This document shows positions 1-8,585 of a stretch of 64,000 bases of DNA, in pieces (the stretch's first letter is position 1; the number at the start of each line of letters is the position of its first letter). Location: assembly GCA_009763385.1 (NCBI GenBank), contig CM019824.1, forward strand, positions 32,804,446 to 32,868,445, given 5' to 3'. The translations under genes and the position numbers were made by a program. The notes below the pieces were generated by a model, which was not told where the DNA came from, did no database searches, and was given only the letters and a program-made list of their open reading frames with translations. The stretch is from Coix lacryma-jobi var. lacryma-jobi (Eukaryota > Streptophyta > Magnoliopsida > Poales > Poaceae).

Positions 1-472
1 ATCCCATCTCGATCTTTTCAATTCAACAATACTTGGTTCAGATTTTAAGCAAGTTATGAACAACCAAGCAAGTGAATGACTCAGAACTAGAGACATAGCA
101 ACCTAGCATATATGAAAAGCAGGAATGGACTCAACACACCCTACACATGCTAGTTGCATATCTCAATGGTGAACATTTTCAGATTTATATACATTAGGCA
201 TAATTCACCATTCCAAAAATAGCTCGCTCATAACATGTAACAGTGATCAGAAGGAGCATAAGCTACAAGCATCATCATAAGTATCGGAGCAATACTAACA
301 AGAGCATAATTACATTCTAGTGAATATAGACATGAAGCTCAGAATGTAAATGCGTATGCCCGACACAAAACTGAAAGAAAGAAGATACCAATTGGAAGGA
401 CTCAAGAAACTCAAAAGAAAAGAGTCTCAAAATAAAAGAGTCAGTCTGTACATCTCAAAATGCTTCCCCCAT
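1..472 (-). other. Non-coding 3' tail of copia-1
   Basis: This stretch lies downstream of the pol stop on the minus strand. I see no reading frame of note. A purine-rich run on the minus strand just past the pol stop (around 455-482) resembles the polypurine tracts of this clade, but the LTR does not follow at once. As in other SIRE-like elements, a non-coding spacer separates pol from the 3' LTR, which must lie left of position 1. Confidence 0.6.
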
Positions 473-3400
473 CTAAAAGGGGAAACACACACCAAGCTCA
501 CCCCTCAACCTATTAAAGGTTGATTCGTCTAAAGGCTTGGTGAAAATATCAGCCAATTGGTGATGAGTATCGACATGGCGAAGGTCGATATCACCCTTCT
601 CCTGGTGGTCTCGCAAGAAATGAAAGCGCACATCAATGTGTTTGGTTTTCGAGTGAAGCACGGGGTTCTTAGCAACGCTAATGGCACTCGTGCTGTCACA
701 AAGCAAAGGAACTCGAGTAAAGCTCAAACCAAAATCACGCAAAGTGGCCATCATCCAGAGTAACTGGGAACAGCAGCTAGCCGCAGCAACATATTCAGCC
801 TCCGTGGTAGACTGAGCGACACTAGACTGCTTGCGAGAAGACCACGATACAAGAGAAGACCCAATAAACTGGCAAGTCCCAGAAGTGGACTTGCGCTCAA
901 TGCGACAACCAGCAAAATCAGCATCAGAAAAGCCACAAAGCGAGAGGGTGGAAGAAGCAGAATACCAAATCCCGAACTCAGGCGTGAAACGAAGGTACCT
1001 GAAGATGCGCTTCACCGCCTGACGGTGAGAAGTGCGTGGCGAAGCCTGAAAGCGCGCGCACAAGCACACGACGAACTGAATGTCCGGCCGTGTCGCCGTC
1101 AGGTAGAGCAGCGATCCAATCATGCTGCGGTACTCCTTCTGGTCCACTGCTTCTCCATCCGTGTCGGCATCCAGGGTAGTCGTCGTCGACATGGGCGTCG
1201 GAAGAGGCTTGGCCTCACCCATGTCGAACCGCTTCAGCAAGTCCCTCGTGTACTTGCCCTGGTGCACAAACGTCCCCTCTCGGGATTGCTTAATTTGCAA
1301 CCCGAGAAAGAAAGTCAGCTCGCCCATCATGCTCATCTCGAACTCCCTGCTCATAGTATCTGCAAACTTGGCAACCAAAGCGTGAGAAGAACCACCGAAA
1401 ATGATATCATCCACGTAAATTTGGACCAAGAGAGTATCTTTGCCTTGCTTGAGGAGAAAGAGCGTTTTATCAACACATCCCATTTTAAAACCCTTAGCTA
1501 GCAAGAAGGTTTTTAATCTCTCATACCAGGCTCTAGGGGCTTGTTTCAAACCATACAAAGCTTTGTGGAGTTTAAAGACATGGTTTGGAAACTTGGGATT
1601 TTCAAAACCGGGGGGTTGCTGGACATAGACCTCCTCCTCAATGTAGCCGTTTAAGAAGGCACTCTTGACATCCATTTGAAAAAGTTTGAAACCCATGGAT
1701 GCAGCATAAGCCAAGAGTATCCTAATAGCCTCCAAACGAGCTACAGGAGCGAAGGTCTCCTCATAATCTATCCCCTCCTTCTGACTATAACCCTTCGCTA
1801 CAAGCCGGGCCTTGTTTCTCACAATGTGGCCCTCCTCTCCTTGCTTGTTTTTAAATACCCATTTTGTCCCAATAGGTTTACAGTCAGGAGGTGGAGGCAT
1901 TAGAACCCAAACCCGATTTCGCTCAAAATTCTCTAGCTCCTCATGCATGGCATTGACCCAATCCGGATCCGTCAATGCGTGTCCAACATCTCGGGGCTCA
2001 AAAGACGCAACAAAAGCAGAATGAGCAAAGTGCGAGATGTGCTGTGACCTGGAGCGAGTAACTCGCTCGTTGATGTCGCCGATCATCTGTTCAGGGGGGT
2101 GCTGGCGCTGGATATGTCGTGGCGCCTCCCGGGAAGAAGTGACCTCCCCCTCAACAGCAGCTGGTTCCACCCCGGGTACAAAAGGTACCGCGCGAGGTGG
2201 AGGATCCCACGGCCCCCAGGAAGAAGAAGTGTCGGGGCCGTGAGTCGTCGTCGAGGCCGCTCTTTGCGGCACGGCAGGTGGAGGGGGTGCTGGATCATCT
2301 ATACTTTCAGCACCCTCGTCCTCGTCATCGAAAAGAGGCTCTCCAACCTCATGATCACCTGCACGCTCAAAACGAGAAGAGGGACAAACAAGAGTCTCGT
2401 CGAAGGTGACATCTGATGTCTCCATGACTCGGTTAGTGTCAAGGTTAAGTACACGATAAGCTCGAGTGTGAGTGCCATAACCCAAAAACACACCGTCAGA
2501 AGAACGAGACTCAAACTTGTCCAGGTTGCCTTTCTTCAATATAAAACAATGGCAACCGAAGACTCTAAAATAACTCACCTTGGGCTGGCGACCAAAGCGC
2601 AACTCATAAGAGGTCTTCTTCAAAAACGCTCTCAGAAAAATGCGATTCGAAATGTAGCATGCAGTGTTCATAGCTTCGGCCCAAAAGCGCCTAGGAGTCC
2701 TATGCTCATCAAGCATCGTCCTGGCCATCTCAACAAGGGTCCGATTCTTCCTCTCTACAACACCATTTTGGGGCGGTGTGTAGGGGGAAGAAAACTGATG
2801 CTCCAAGCCAAGGTGGTTACAAAACTTCTCAAAATCCGAATTTTTGAATTCGGAACCATTATCACTTCTAATAGCTCGCATCGAGTTCAAAGGGAACTCG
2901 TTCTGAAGACGCAAAATCAGATTGCGAGCGAATGAGAAAGTCTCGGTCTTCTCAGCTAAAAAGAAGACCCACGAATATCTCGAAAAGTCGTCAACAACAA
3001 CCAAAACATACCACTTGCCACCAACCGAGCTCACCCGAGCTGGACCAACAAGGTCCATATGTAAAAGCTCTCCGGGGTGCGAGGTCATGACCTTAGTCAC
3101 TGGATGGTGGGGAGCAGCAACCATCTTCCCATGTCTGCAAGAATGGCAAACTAGATCCTTCTCCATCGAAAGCTTGGGCAATCCTCGGATTAGGCCAAGT
3201 GAGCTAAGTCTTGCAAGCAAGTCGAAGCTTAAGTGACCGAGCCTCCTATGCCACTTCCAAAGATCGGAAGAAGAAGGACTAGCCAAAAGACAGCGAGAAG
3301 ATCCAAACGACTCCGAAAAATTCGCACGAAAAACTTTCCCAAAGGGCGAAATCAGACATACAAGATCGCCCTGAGGATCTAAGATGCGACTAAGGTTCGG

Positions 3401-3676
3401 TTTGAAACGAATCTCATAGTCATCATCAAAAAGTTGCGAAACAGAAAGCAAGTTAAAATGCAGGTTAGAAACAAGAGCAACATCGCGCAACACAAAGTGC
3501 TCATTAACCCGCACAGTTCCACGGGACAATACCTTACCTTTACTATTGTCGCCGAAGGTTATGTACTCCTTTCCGGCGACCGGGCTAAGGCTGGAGAACC
3601 ACTTGGTGTTTCCGGTCATGTGCCTCGAACAACCGGAATCCACCAACCAAATGTCCTCCAACCGTCTCACCTGCAT
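473..3676 (-). CDS. pol: Copia-1 Pol polyprotein (protease-integrase-RT-RNase H)
   Basis: Open frame of about 1067 codons with all copia Pol domains in order. Numbering counts a TTG one codon before the ATG. Protease has a DSG active site near residues 14-16. The HHCC integrase zinc domain is near 144-181. The integrase core has D209, D273 and E309 with the standard 35-residue spacing between the last two. Reverse transcriptase has its YVDD box near 755-758. RNase H has D919, E960 and D995. The chosen ATG overlaps the gag stop codon by one base (TGATG), and pol is in the -1 frame relative to gag, so expression needs reinitiation, frameshifting or splicing. No internal stop or frameshift is seen, so the protein looks complete. 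It would process Gag, copy the element RNA and integrate the cDNA. Confidence 0.93.
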   Translation of the reverse strand: MQVRRLEDIWLVDSGCSRHMTGNTKWFSSLSPVAGKEYITFGDNSKGKVLSRGTVRVNEHFVLRDVALVSNLHFNLLSVSQLFDDDYEIRFKPNLSRILDPQGDLVCLISPFGKVFRANFSESFGSSRCLLASPSSSDLWKWHRRLGHLSFDLLARLSSLGLIRGLPKLSMEKDLVCHSCRHGKMVAAPHHPVTKVMTSHPGELLHMDLVGPARVSSVGGKWYVLVVVDDFSRYSWVFFLAEKTETFSFARNLILRLQNEFPLNSMRAIRSDNGSEFKNSDFEKFCNHLGLEHQFSSPYTPPQNGVVERKNRTLVEMARTMLDEHRTPRRFWAEAMNTACYISNRIFLRAFLKKTSYELRFGRQPKVSYFRVFGCHCFILKKGNLDKFESRSSDGVFLGYGTHTRAYRVLNLDTNRVMETSDVTFDETLVCPSSRFERAGDHEVGEPLFDDEDEGAESIDDPAPPPPAVPQRAASTTTHGPDTSSSWGPWDPPPRAVPFVPGVEPAAVEGEVTSSREAPRHIQRQHPPEQMIGDINERVTRSRSQHISHFAHSAFVASFEPRDVGHALTDPDWVNAMHEELENFERNRVWVLMPPPPDCKPIGTKWVFKNKQGEEGHIVRNKARLVAKGYSQKEGIDYEETFAPVARLEAIRILLAYAASMGFKLFQMDVKSAFLNGYIEEEVYVQQPPGFENPKFPNHVFKLHKALYGLKQAPRAWYERLKTFLLAKGFKMGCVDKTLFLLKQGKDTLLVQIYVDDIIFGGSSHALVAKFADTMSREFEMSMMGELTFFLGLQIKQSREGTFVHQGKYTRDLLKRFDMGEAKPLPTPMSTTTTLDADTDGEAVDQKEYRSMIGSLLYLTATRPDIQFVVCLCARFQASPRTSHRQAVKRIFRYLRFTPEFGIWYSASSTLSLCGFSDADFAGCRIERKSTSGTCQFIGSSLVSWSSRKQSSVAQSTTEAEYVAAASCCSQLLWMMATLRDFGLSFTRVPLLCDSTSAISVAKNPVLHSKTKHIDVRFHFLRDHQEKGDIDLRHVDTHHQLADIFTKPLDESTFNRLRGELGVCFPF

Positions 3677-6411
3677 CAATAAAAAGACATAGGGTGAGCA
3701 TACGGTCCAACACTGGGGTTAGTGAAATAAGGGGAAAACCAGTGTTGGGCCGGCTGCTCAAAAGAAGGGTTAGTGTAAAAACCATTCCTAGCACGTCTAC
3801 GAGGGAAGCGATCACCACGCTGAAGAAAACGTGGTCCGCTAGGGAAGAAGCGCTCACCGCGGTACTCAAAACGCGGTGGGGGAAAGCGCTCAACTAAGCC
3901 TCCGCCACGGGGTCCGTTACCTGCAAAAGCAAGACCCCGTCGGGCACCCTCTCTACGAGGTTTACGCCTAGGAGCCTGGGGCTCAACTGCTCTAGCGTCT
4001 CTCCTCGAAGCTCTCTCCTGCCTAGGCCTAACAAACTGAGGTGCTGGACCTCTAGGCCTAGTCTCCCTCCTCGGGGCTCTCATCTCCTGCCTAGGCCTGG
4101 AACCCTGACGTCCGGACCTAGCAGCTCTCCCCTGGGCCTTCGGTACATGTCCACCATGAGCTGGATGGTACATGTCCGGGTTCTCCATCTCCCGAGCCCT
4201 GCGCGCCTCTCTCTTGCGCCTAAAGCAGAACTCGCTCAAGTGACCATCCCTCCCACAGAAATCACACTGGTACCTCACCGCACGCACAGGGGGTTGTTGG
4301 TGACCAGGGCTGTGGGTGTGGCTCACTTTGCCTTTGCCCTTCGATGGCAACTCCTCACTAATGGGTGGCATAGCGTCAAGCTTGTTCTTGAGGTGGTTTG
4401 GCTTGGGTGCCCAAACTGGGTTCTTGGGAGGAACTTTAGGGGGTTCCTCAACCACACCATCTTTGGTGATAGGCTTGGCTGGCTCTTTGAGTGGCAGCTT
4501 GGCAAGTTTGGGAGTAGTGGTGGAATTGGGCTTCTCACATGGGTTCAGACCACTAGACTCTCCAATCTTCCCAAAAACTGAACGATCAACACTCTGAGCA
4601 AAACCTACACCAGGGGCACCAACAGCTCGCTTGAATTGGGAGATCATCATCCCGAGCTGCGGCTCACTACTGGAGACCCATGACAAGATGGACCGAAGGT
4701 ATGTGTTTTCTTCCTCGGTTTGCATCTTGCCATGCTTCACATTGGCAATCTCCATCTCCAGGCCCTCACACAAAGCACACCTCGAGACACAAGTGCTATC
4801 TGAGCTGGCCTTCTCTAAAGACTCAAGCTTGGCATTTTTCTCTGCCAACTCAGATTGCAAGACAGGACAAGTCTTGCACGCACCCAACAGCTGCGGCCTA
4901 GCACGGAGCTCATCCACCTCTCCAACCAACGCAGCATACTTACCTCTCAGAGTGAGAAGGTCAGTCATGTGCGCGGTGCACGACTCACACTCCGTCTCCT
5001 CCGACACTACCACGGTGGACCGAGCGAACTCAAGCTCCTTCACCGTGTCCTCCCACTTCTGCCTAAACTCCTTGCGCTCTCTAGCGGCACGCCTAAGCAA
5101 CTTATCTTGGCTAAGGAGGGCAGCAGTCAACTTCTCAACCTCGGAGGAAAGCTCGTCGTAGGTGAGAGATACCTGGGAGGTGTCGTCGTCGTCGTCGTTC
5201 CGAGGGGTACGCTCCGGCTCGCCGTCGACCTCATCGCCCAGCGCCATGGTGCAGAAGCCGTCGTCGTCGGCGAAGAAGCAGAGGCCGTTCAGTTTGTCCT
5301 CGATCCTCTTCTTCTTCTCGGACTCGTCATCGCTCGAGCTGGCGGAGTCGTCATCCGAGCCGTCGACGTCGCTGAGCGTGGCGAAGAACGCGCGCTGCTC
5401 AGCTTGCTGCTTCTCCAAGTACTTCTTCTTGATGTACTCTTTGTCGAAGCCGCCCCGTTTCTTGTGTCTTGGGGGGACGTGCTTCTCCTTGTACTTGGAG
5501 TCGCGCTTGCGCCCATGTTCGCCCTTGCCCAAGTGCTTGTTCTTCTTGGGGCAGTTGGCGATGAAGTGGTCGGGGTCGCCGCACTCGTAGCATCCCGTGC
5601 GTCCTCCTCCTCGACGGCGGTTCATGCGGTTGTTGTGGAACCGCGAGAACCGGTTGGCGAGCAAAGCCAACTCGTCATCTCCCAAAGACTCCAGCTGGTC
5701 CTCTGTCACAGAAAAGAGAGAAGAAAGCGCAAAGCCAGCTGAGGGGTTAGAGGAAGAGCCGGAAACCAAAGCCATGGACGGGCGAGAAGGATTTTCAAAA
5801 GAAGCCCTCGCCATAGCATCAATCTCACTGGACTTGAGCTTACTGAAGAGCTCGTCGCAGGTGAGGGTCTCATAGTTCGGCGATTCGATGATTGCCTGAA
5901 CCTTGGAGTCCCACACCGAACGGTCAAGAGTGTGCAAAAGCTTCAAAGCACGCTCATGATCGTCAAATGGCAACTGCTCTCTGTTAGCCCTCATCCTGTT
6001 GACAATCACCTGAAAGCGAGCGAATAAACTTTCTATGCTCTCGCCAGGCTGATGTCGAAAGTTCTCATACTCTCTCTTGAACGACTCGTAGAGTCGGGTT
6101 TTGACTTGAGAGGTGCCCTCATGAAAACGCATGAGGGTGTCCCAGATCTCCCGAGCCGTAGAGAGGTGAGAAACGCGATCAAACTCACCCACGCTCAAAC
6201 AGGAGAACAAAGCGTTACGCGCCCGGCTATTGGCTTCGTGCTCATCGATCTGAAGCTGAGAGACACGAGCAGCCAGGACAACGTAGTTGGCGTTGTTGCA
6301 AATCTCCCAAACAGAAGAGCCCATGCTCTGGAGATAGGCCGACATGCGTATCTTCCAATACGCATAGTTCGTCCCATCGAAAAACGGCGGTTTGCCCACG
6401 CCGCGATCCAT
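3676..6411 (-). CDS. gag: Copia-1 Gag (capsid/nucleocapsid) protein
   Basis: Uninterrupted 911-residue frame starting at the first ATG after the primer binding site. The N-terminal part (about 1-200) is a UBN2/retrotran_gag_2-type capsid region. A CX2CX4HX4C zinc knuckle lies at about residues 274-287. A long acidic and coiled-coil section follows (about 340-640). A second zinc knuckle is at about 716-729, and the last 180 residues are rich in Arg, Pro and Gly. Gag forms the particle and binds the RNA. The length exceeds typical copia Gag but fits SIRE/Maximus elements. The TGA stop overlaps the pol ATG. Confidence 0.92.
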   Translation of the reverse strand: MDRGVGKPPFFDGTNYAYWKIRMSAYLQSMGSSVWEICNNANYVVLAARVSQLQIDEHEANSRARNALFSCLSVGEFDRVSHLSTAREIWDTLMRFHEGTSQVKTRLYESFKREYENFRHQPGESIESLFARFQVIVNRMRANREQLPFDDHERALKLLHTLDRSVWDSKVQAIIESPNYETLTCDELFSKLKSSEIDAMARASFENPSRPSMALVSGSSSNPSAGFALSSLFSVTEDQLESLGDDELALLANRFSRFHNNRMNRRRGGGRTGCYECGDPDHFIANCPKKNKHLGKGEHGRKRDSKYKEKHVPPRHKKRGGFDKEYIKKKYLEKQQAEQRAFFATLSDVDGSDDDSASSSDDESEKKKRIEDKLNGLCFFADDDGFCTMALGDEVDGEPERTPRNDDDDDTSQVSLTYDELSSEVEKLTAALLSQDKLLRRAARERKEFRQKWEDTVKELEFARSTVVVSEETECESCTAHMTDLLTLRGKYAALVGEVDELRARPQLLGACKTCPVLQSELAEKNAKLESLEKASSDSTCVSRCALCEGLEMEIANVKHGKMQTEEENTYLRSILSWVSSSEPQLGMMISQFKRAVGAPGVGFAQSVDRSVFGKIGESSGLNPCEKPNSTTTPKLAKLPLKEPAKPITKDGVVEEPPKVPPKNPVWAPKPNHLKNKLDAMPPISEELPSKGKGKVSHTHSPGHQQPPVRAVRYQCDFCGRDGHLSEFCFRRKREARRAREMENPDMYHPAHGGHVPKAQGRAARSGRQGSRPRQEMRAPRRETRPRGPAPQFVRPRQERASRRDARAVEPQAPRRKPRREGARRGLAFAGNGPRGGGLVERFPPPRFEYRGERFFPSGPRFLQRGDRFPRRRARNGFYTNPSFEQPAQHWFSPYFTNPSVGPYAHPMSFY

Positions 6412-6474
6412 GTCGCCTTCGGTGGATCTGGAACCGGCTAAGGTGGAAGATCCTTAACCTGCTCCGATACCAAT
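6412..6474 (-). promoter_or_regulatory. Copia-1 primer binding site and short leader
   Basis: On the minus strand the LTR ends in CCTTCA, followed at once by ATTGGTATCGGAGCAGG. This matches the usual plant copia primer site for initiator methionyl-tRNA (TGGTATCAGAGC) with one difference. Only about 60 bases separate it from the gag ATG. This site fixes the element's orientation and LTR edge. Confidence 0.85.
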
Positions 6475-6874
6475 TGAAGGACCGAGAATGCAAAAGCAAG
6501 GCGACCAGAGGGGGGGGTGAATGGGAGCCAATAAAATTTCTCACGAAACTTTGGCCAAGTGTCCCAAAATCAATCCCCAAGAGCTACTACCAAAAACGTG
6601 ATGCCCACGACCCTTGGAAGAGGGTGGATGATCCCAGGGATCACAGCGAGGCACCACAAAAACTTCCTCACCCAAGTTCACGCAAGCCAACTAGTGACGG
6701 GATGGGTTTTGGGTAACCTCAACCTCCCCCGAGCAACGCGAGGGGGATTCAGGCTATTTTGTAAAGCGGGAAGCCCAAATTCTGTAGAGCACGAAGTTAG
6801 AAATCCAACGCCACAAACGAATCACGAATCGAAAGACGAACGAACAAACTGCGGATGAAAACGCGTCGAACTGG

Positions 6875-7165
6875 ATCGACCGGACTCTGGCCAGCGTCCG
6901 GTCAGCAGGGACCGGACGCGTCCGGTCAACAAAAATCGGCTCTGGAACCTTACTGTTCGCGACCGGACTCACGAGTACGGAGCGTCCGGTTGAGAGCAGT
7001 GCGTCCGGTCAGAAACGAACAAGCACGATGAACAGTGAAAGCGATGCGTCCGGTCAAAACATGAATGGAGCGTCCGGTCAAAGTGAAGAACACGGCTACG
7101 TGCTGTTCATCGACCGGACTCACGGACCGAGCGTCCGGTCACCCCGACTGAGCGTCCGGTCGACT
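6875..7165. repeat. Dispersed GCGTCCGGTC motif cluster in copia-1 LTR
   Basis: The decamer GCGTCCGGTC or its reverse complement, with one-base variants, recurs roughly ten times in about 290 bp at irregular spacing and in both orientations, sometimes as head-to-head pairs such as ACCGGACGCGTCCGGT. It lies downstream of the TATA-like box in element orientation. A related motif (GCGTCCGATG) fills the LTR of copia-2. The function is unknown. Confidence 0.75.
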
Positions 7166-7756
7166 CGCTGCAGCCCCGTTCGTCCACCGATTTGCCTCTA
7201 TCTCACCCAAAACAATTCCTCTAGGGATCAAACTTGGTGAGATGAGTCACAAGGAGTATAGTGAGCTATCTTTAAGAGATCATGGCTCGAACCTATCTCC
7301 AAAACGGTGGATCGAAGAATTTCGGGGAAGGAAGAAAACTTGACCCGAAACTAAAAATCGATCGATCTCCTAGACCGTGAGGTTAGAGGTTAATTCCTTC
7401 GGTGGAAAGAAGTGCCTCACGATCTAGGACAACTTGGTTCAAACGAATTTGCAAAAGATGAACCGAGCAAAGAGATCAAGCGACGGGAAAATCGTGGAGA
7501 AAAAGGATTCCGCGAAGAACACGAACACAATGGAAATCACAGCCACGAATTGCAAGCCGAAGCGCAAACACACGCTACGACAAGGAGGATACGGCCTCCT
7601 TTCCTCAAAATCAACAATACACAGAGGTGAGTCTCTCTGCGGATCTCAGCAAGCTACAGCAGGGGATGGGAGAGCAGGAAACCCTAAGTGCAGGAAGCAA
7701 ATGAGATGGCTAAAACTGAGATAACTGAGATAGGGAGGAGGGTGTCTCCCCTAGAC

Positions 7757-7764
7757 TACTTATA
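7757..7764 (-). promoter_or_regulatory. TATA-like box of copia-1 LTR
   Basis: TATAAGTA on the minus strand about 200 bases downstream of the hairpin array, at a position suited to the U3/R boundary of the LTR. It is inferred from sequence only. Confidence 0.4.
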
Positions 7765-7956
7765 CTAACCTAGCCTAAGCCTATTTCCTACTCTACCCCT
7801 CACTACTGTATTTACAGAGCGGACCAGCCTAACCCTAAGGCTATTCTAGTCCACCCGCTGGTGGTAGGTAGATCCGACGGCCACGCCCGCACGGTCTTCC
7901 GCGTCGCCTCCACGCAACCTTCAGATCGCCGCCACGTGCCGCCACCACTCTGCACC

Positions 7957-8208
7957 CCCGGTTTTGTGGCCCAAACCGGGAAACCAGCCTTTTCCATCAG
8001 CCCCCGGTTTTGAGGCCCAAACCGGGAAACCAGCCTCCAGCCCGAGTTTTGTGGCCAAACTCGGAAACCGTCCGCGCCCGAGTTTTGAGGCCCAAACTCG
8101 GAAACCGGCCCACGCCCAGGTTTTGAGGCTCAACCTGGAAACCGTCGCGCCCAGGTTTTGTGGCTCAACCTGGAAACCCAGCACCCAGGTTTTGAGGCCC
8201 AAACCTGG
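7957..8208. repeat. Seven tandem hairpin repeats with co-varying stems
   Basis: Seven units of about 34-46 bp share the core stem-TTTTG(A/T)GGCCC-stem-GGAAACC. The arms occur in three versions, always matched: CCCGGTTT/AAACCGGG (7957-7980, 8003-8026), CCGAGTTT/AAACTCGG (8042-8064, 8078-8101) and CCAGGTT(T)/(A)AACCTGG (8116-8138, 8151-8173, 8185-8208). Substitutions in one arm are mirrored in the other. The array lies upstream of the TATA-like box in the U3 part of the copia-1 LTR. Confidence 0.85.
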
Positions 8209-8585
8209 AAACCGTCCACCGTTGGTTTTTCCCGGGCTCTACCAACAAACCGGCGTCGTAGAAGGGATGCACCGCCTGTGCACCCCTTCCACCGACATGA
8301 TCGCACTTCTCCGCTTGTCGCTGTCGCAGGCTGCCAGCCACCACAGCTGATCCTCCGGCCTCCAGTCCATCAGTCCAAGTCCACGTCCGCCCTTCACCGT
8401 CCGATACATCGGCATGGCACGTCCGCCGCACGGCACGCCCATCCTTCATCGCGCCCGGTCCGTCGGCACGACACGTCGCAACTTGACCTTCACCCCCATC
8501 GACCACTGTCTCCGTGCTCGACACCTGCACAACACAAGCCAAAGAACATGCGCATCATCTCCGTTGACAATCACTCATCACACAG

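Larger units (their letters stand above)
1..8580 (-). mobile_element. Ty1/copia element, SIRE/Maximus-like (copia-1), partial
   Basis: Minus-strand LTR retrotransposon. Reading the minus strand from the right: LTR (8580-6475), primer binding site, gag (6411-3676), pol (3676-473), then a non-coding 3' tail running off the window start. The second LTR is not in the window. SIRE/Maximus assignment rests on the copia order PR-IN-RT-RNaseH, a long gag with a coiled coil and two zinc knuckles, and a long GC-rich LTR. It interrupts the RNase H region of a plus-strand chromovirus; a tentative 5 bp target duplicate CACAG lies at 8581-8585, but its partner is outside the window. Both genes are open, so this is one of the youngest insertions here. 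Confidence 0.93.
6475..8580 (-). repeat. 5' LTR of copia-1
   Basis: About 2.1 kb. On the minus strand it begins TGATGAGTG and ends GTCCTTCA, next to the primer binding site. The outer edge is uncertain by a few bases because of a CACACA run. In element order it contains a tandem hairpin array (8208-7957), a TATA-like box (TATAAGTA, minus, 7764-7757) and a cluster of GCGTCCGGT motifs (about 7165-6875). Reading frames inside it, including the part fused to the adjacent gypsy frame, are incidental. Confidence 0.85.

Noticed and set aside
3676..3690. Canonical -1 frameshift heptamer at the copia-1 gag/pol border
   Set aside because: The T-run does not fit the X XXY YYZ pattern in the gag frame, so only general slippage or reinitiation can be proposed.
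4855..5742. 295-codon plus-strand frame opposite copia-1 gag
   Set aside because: Shadow of the genuine gag frame; Leu/Val-rich, no domain.
8414..8585. N-terminal extension of the gypsy Pol frame
   Set aside because: This sequence belongs to the copia-1 LTR; the frame is open by chance across the insertion border.
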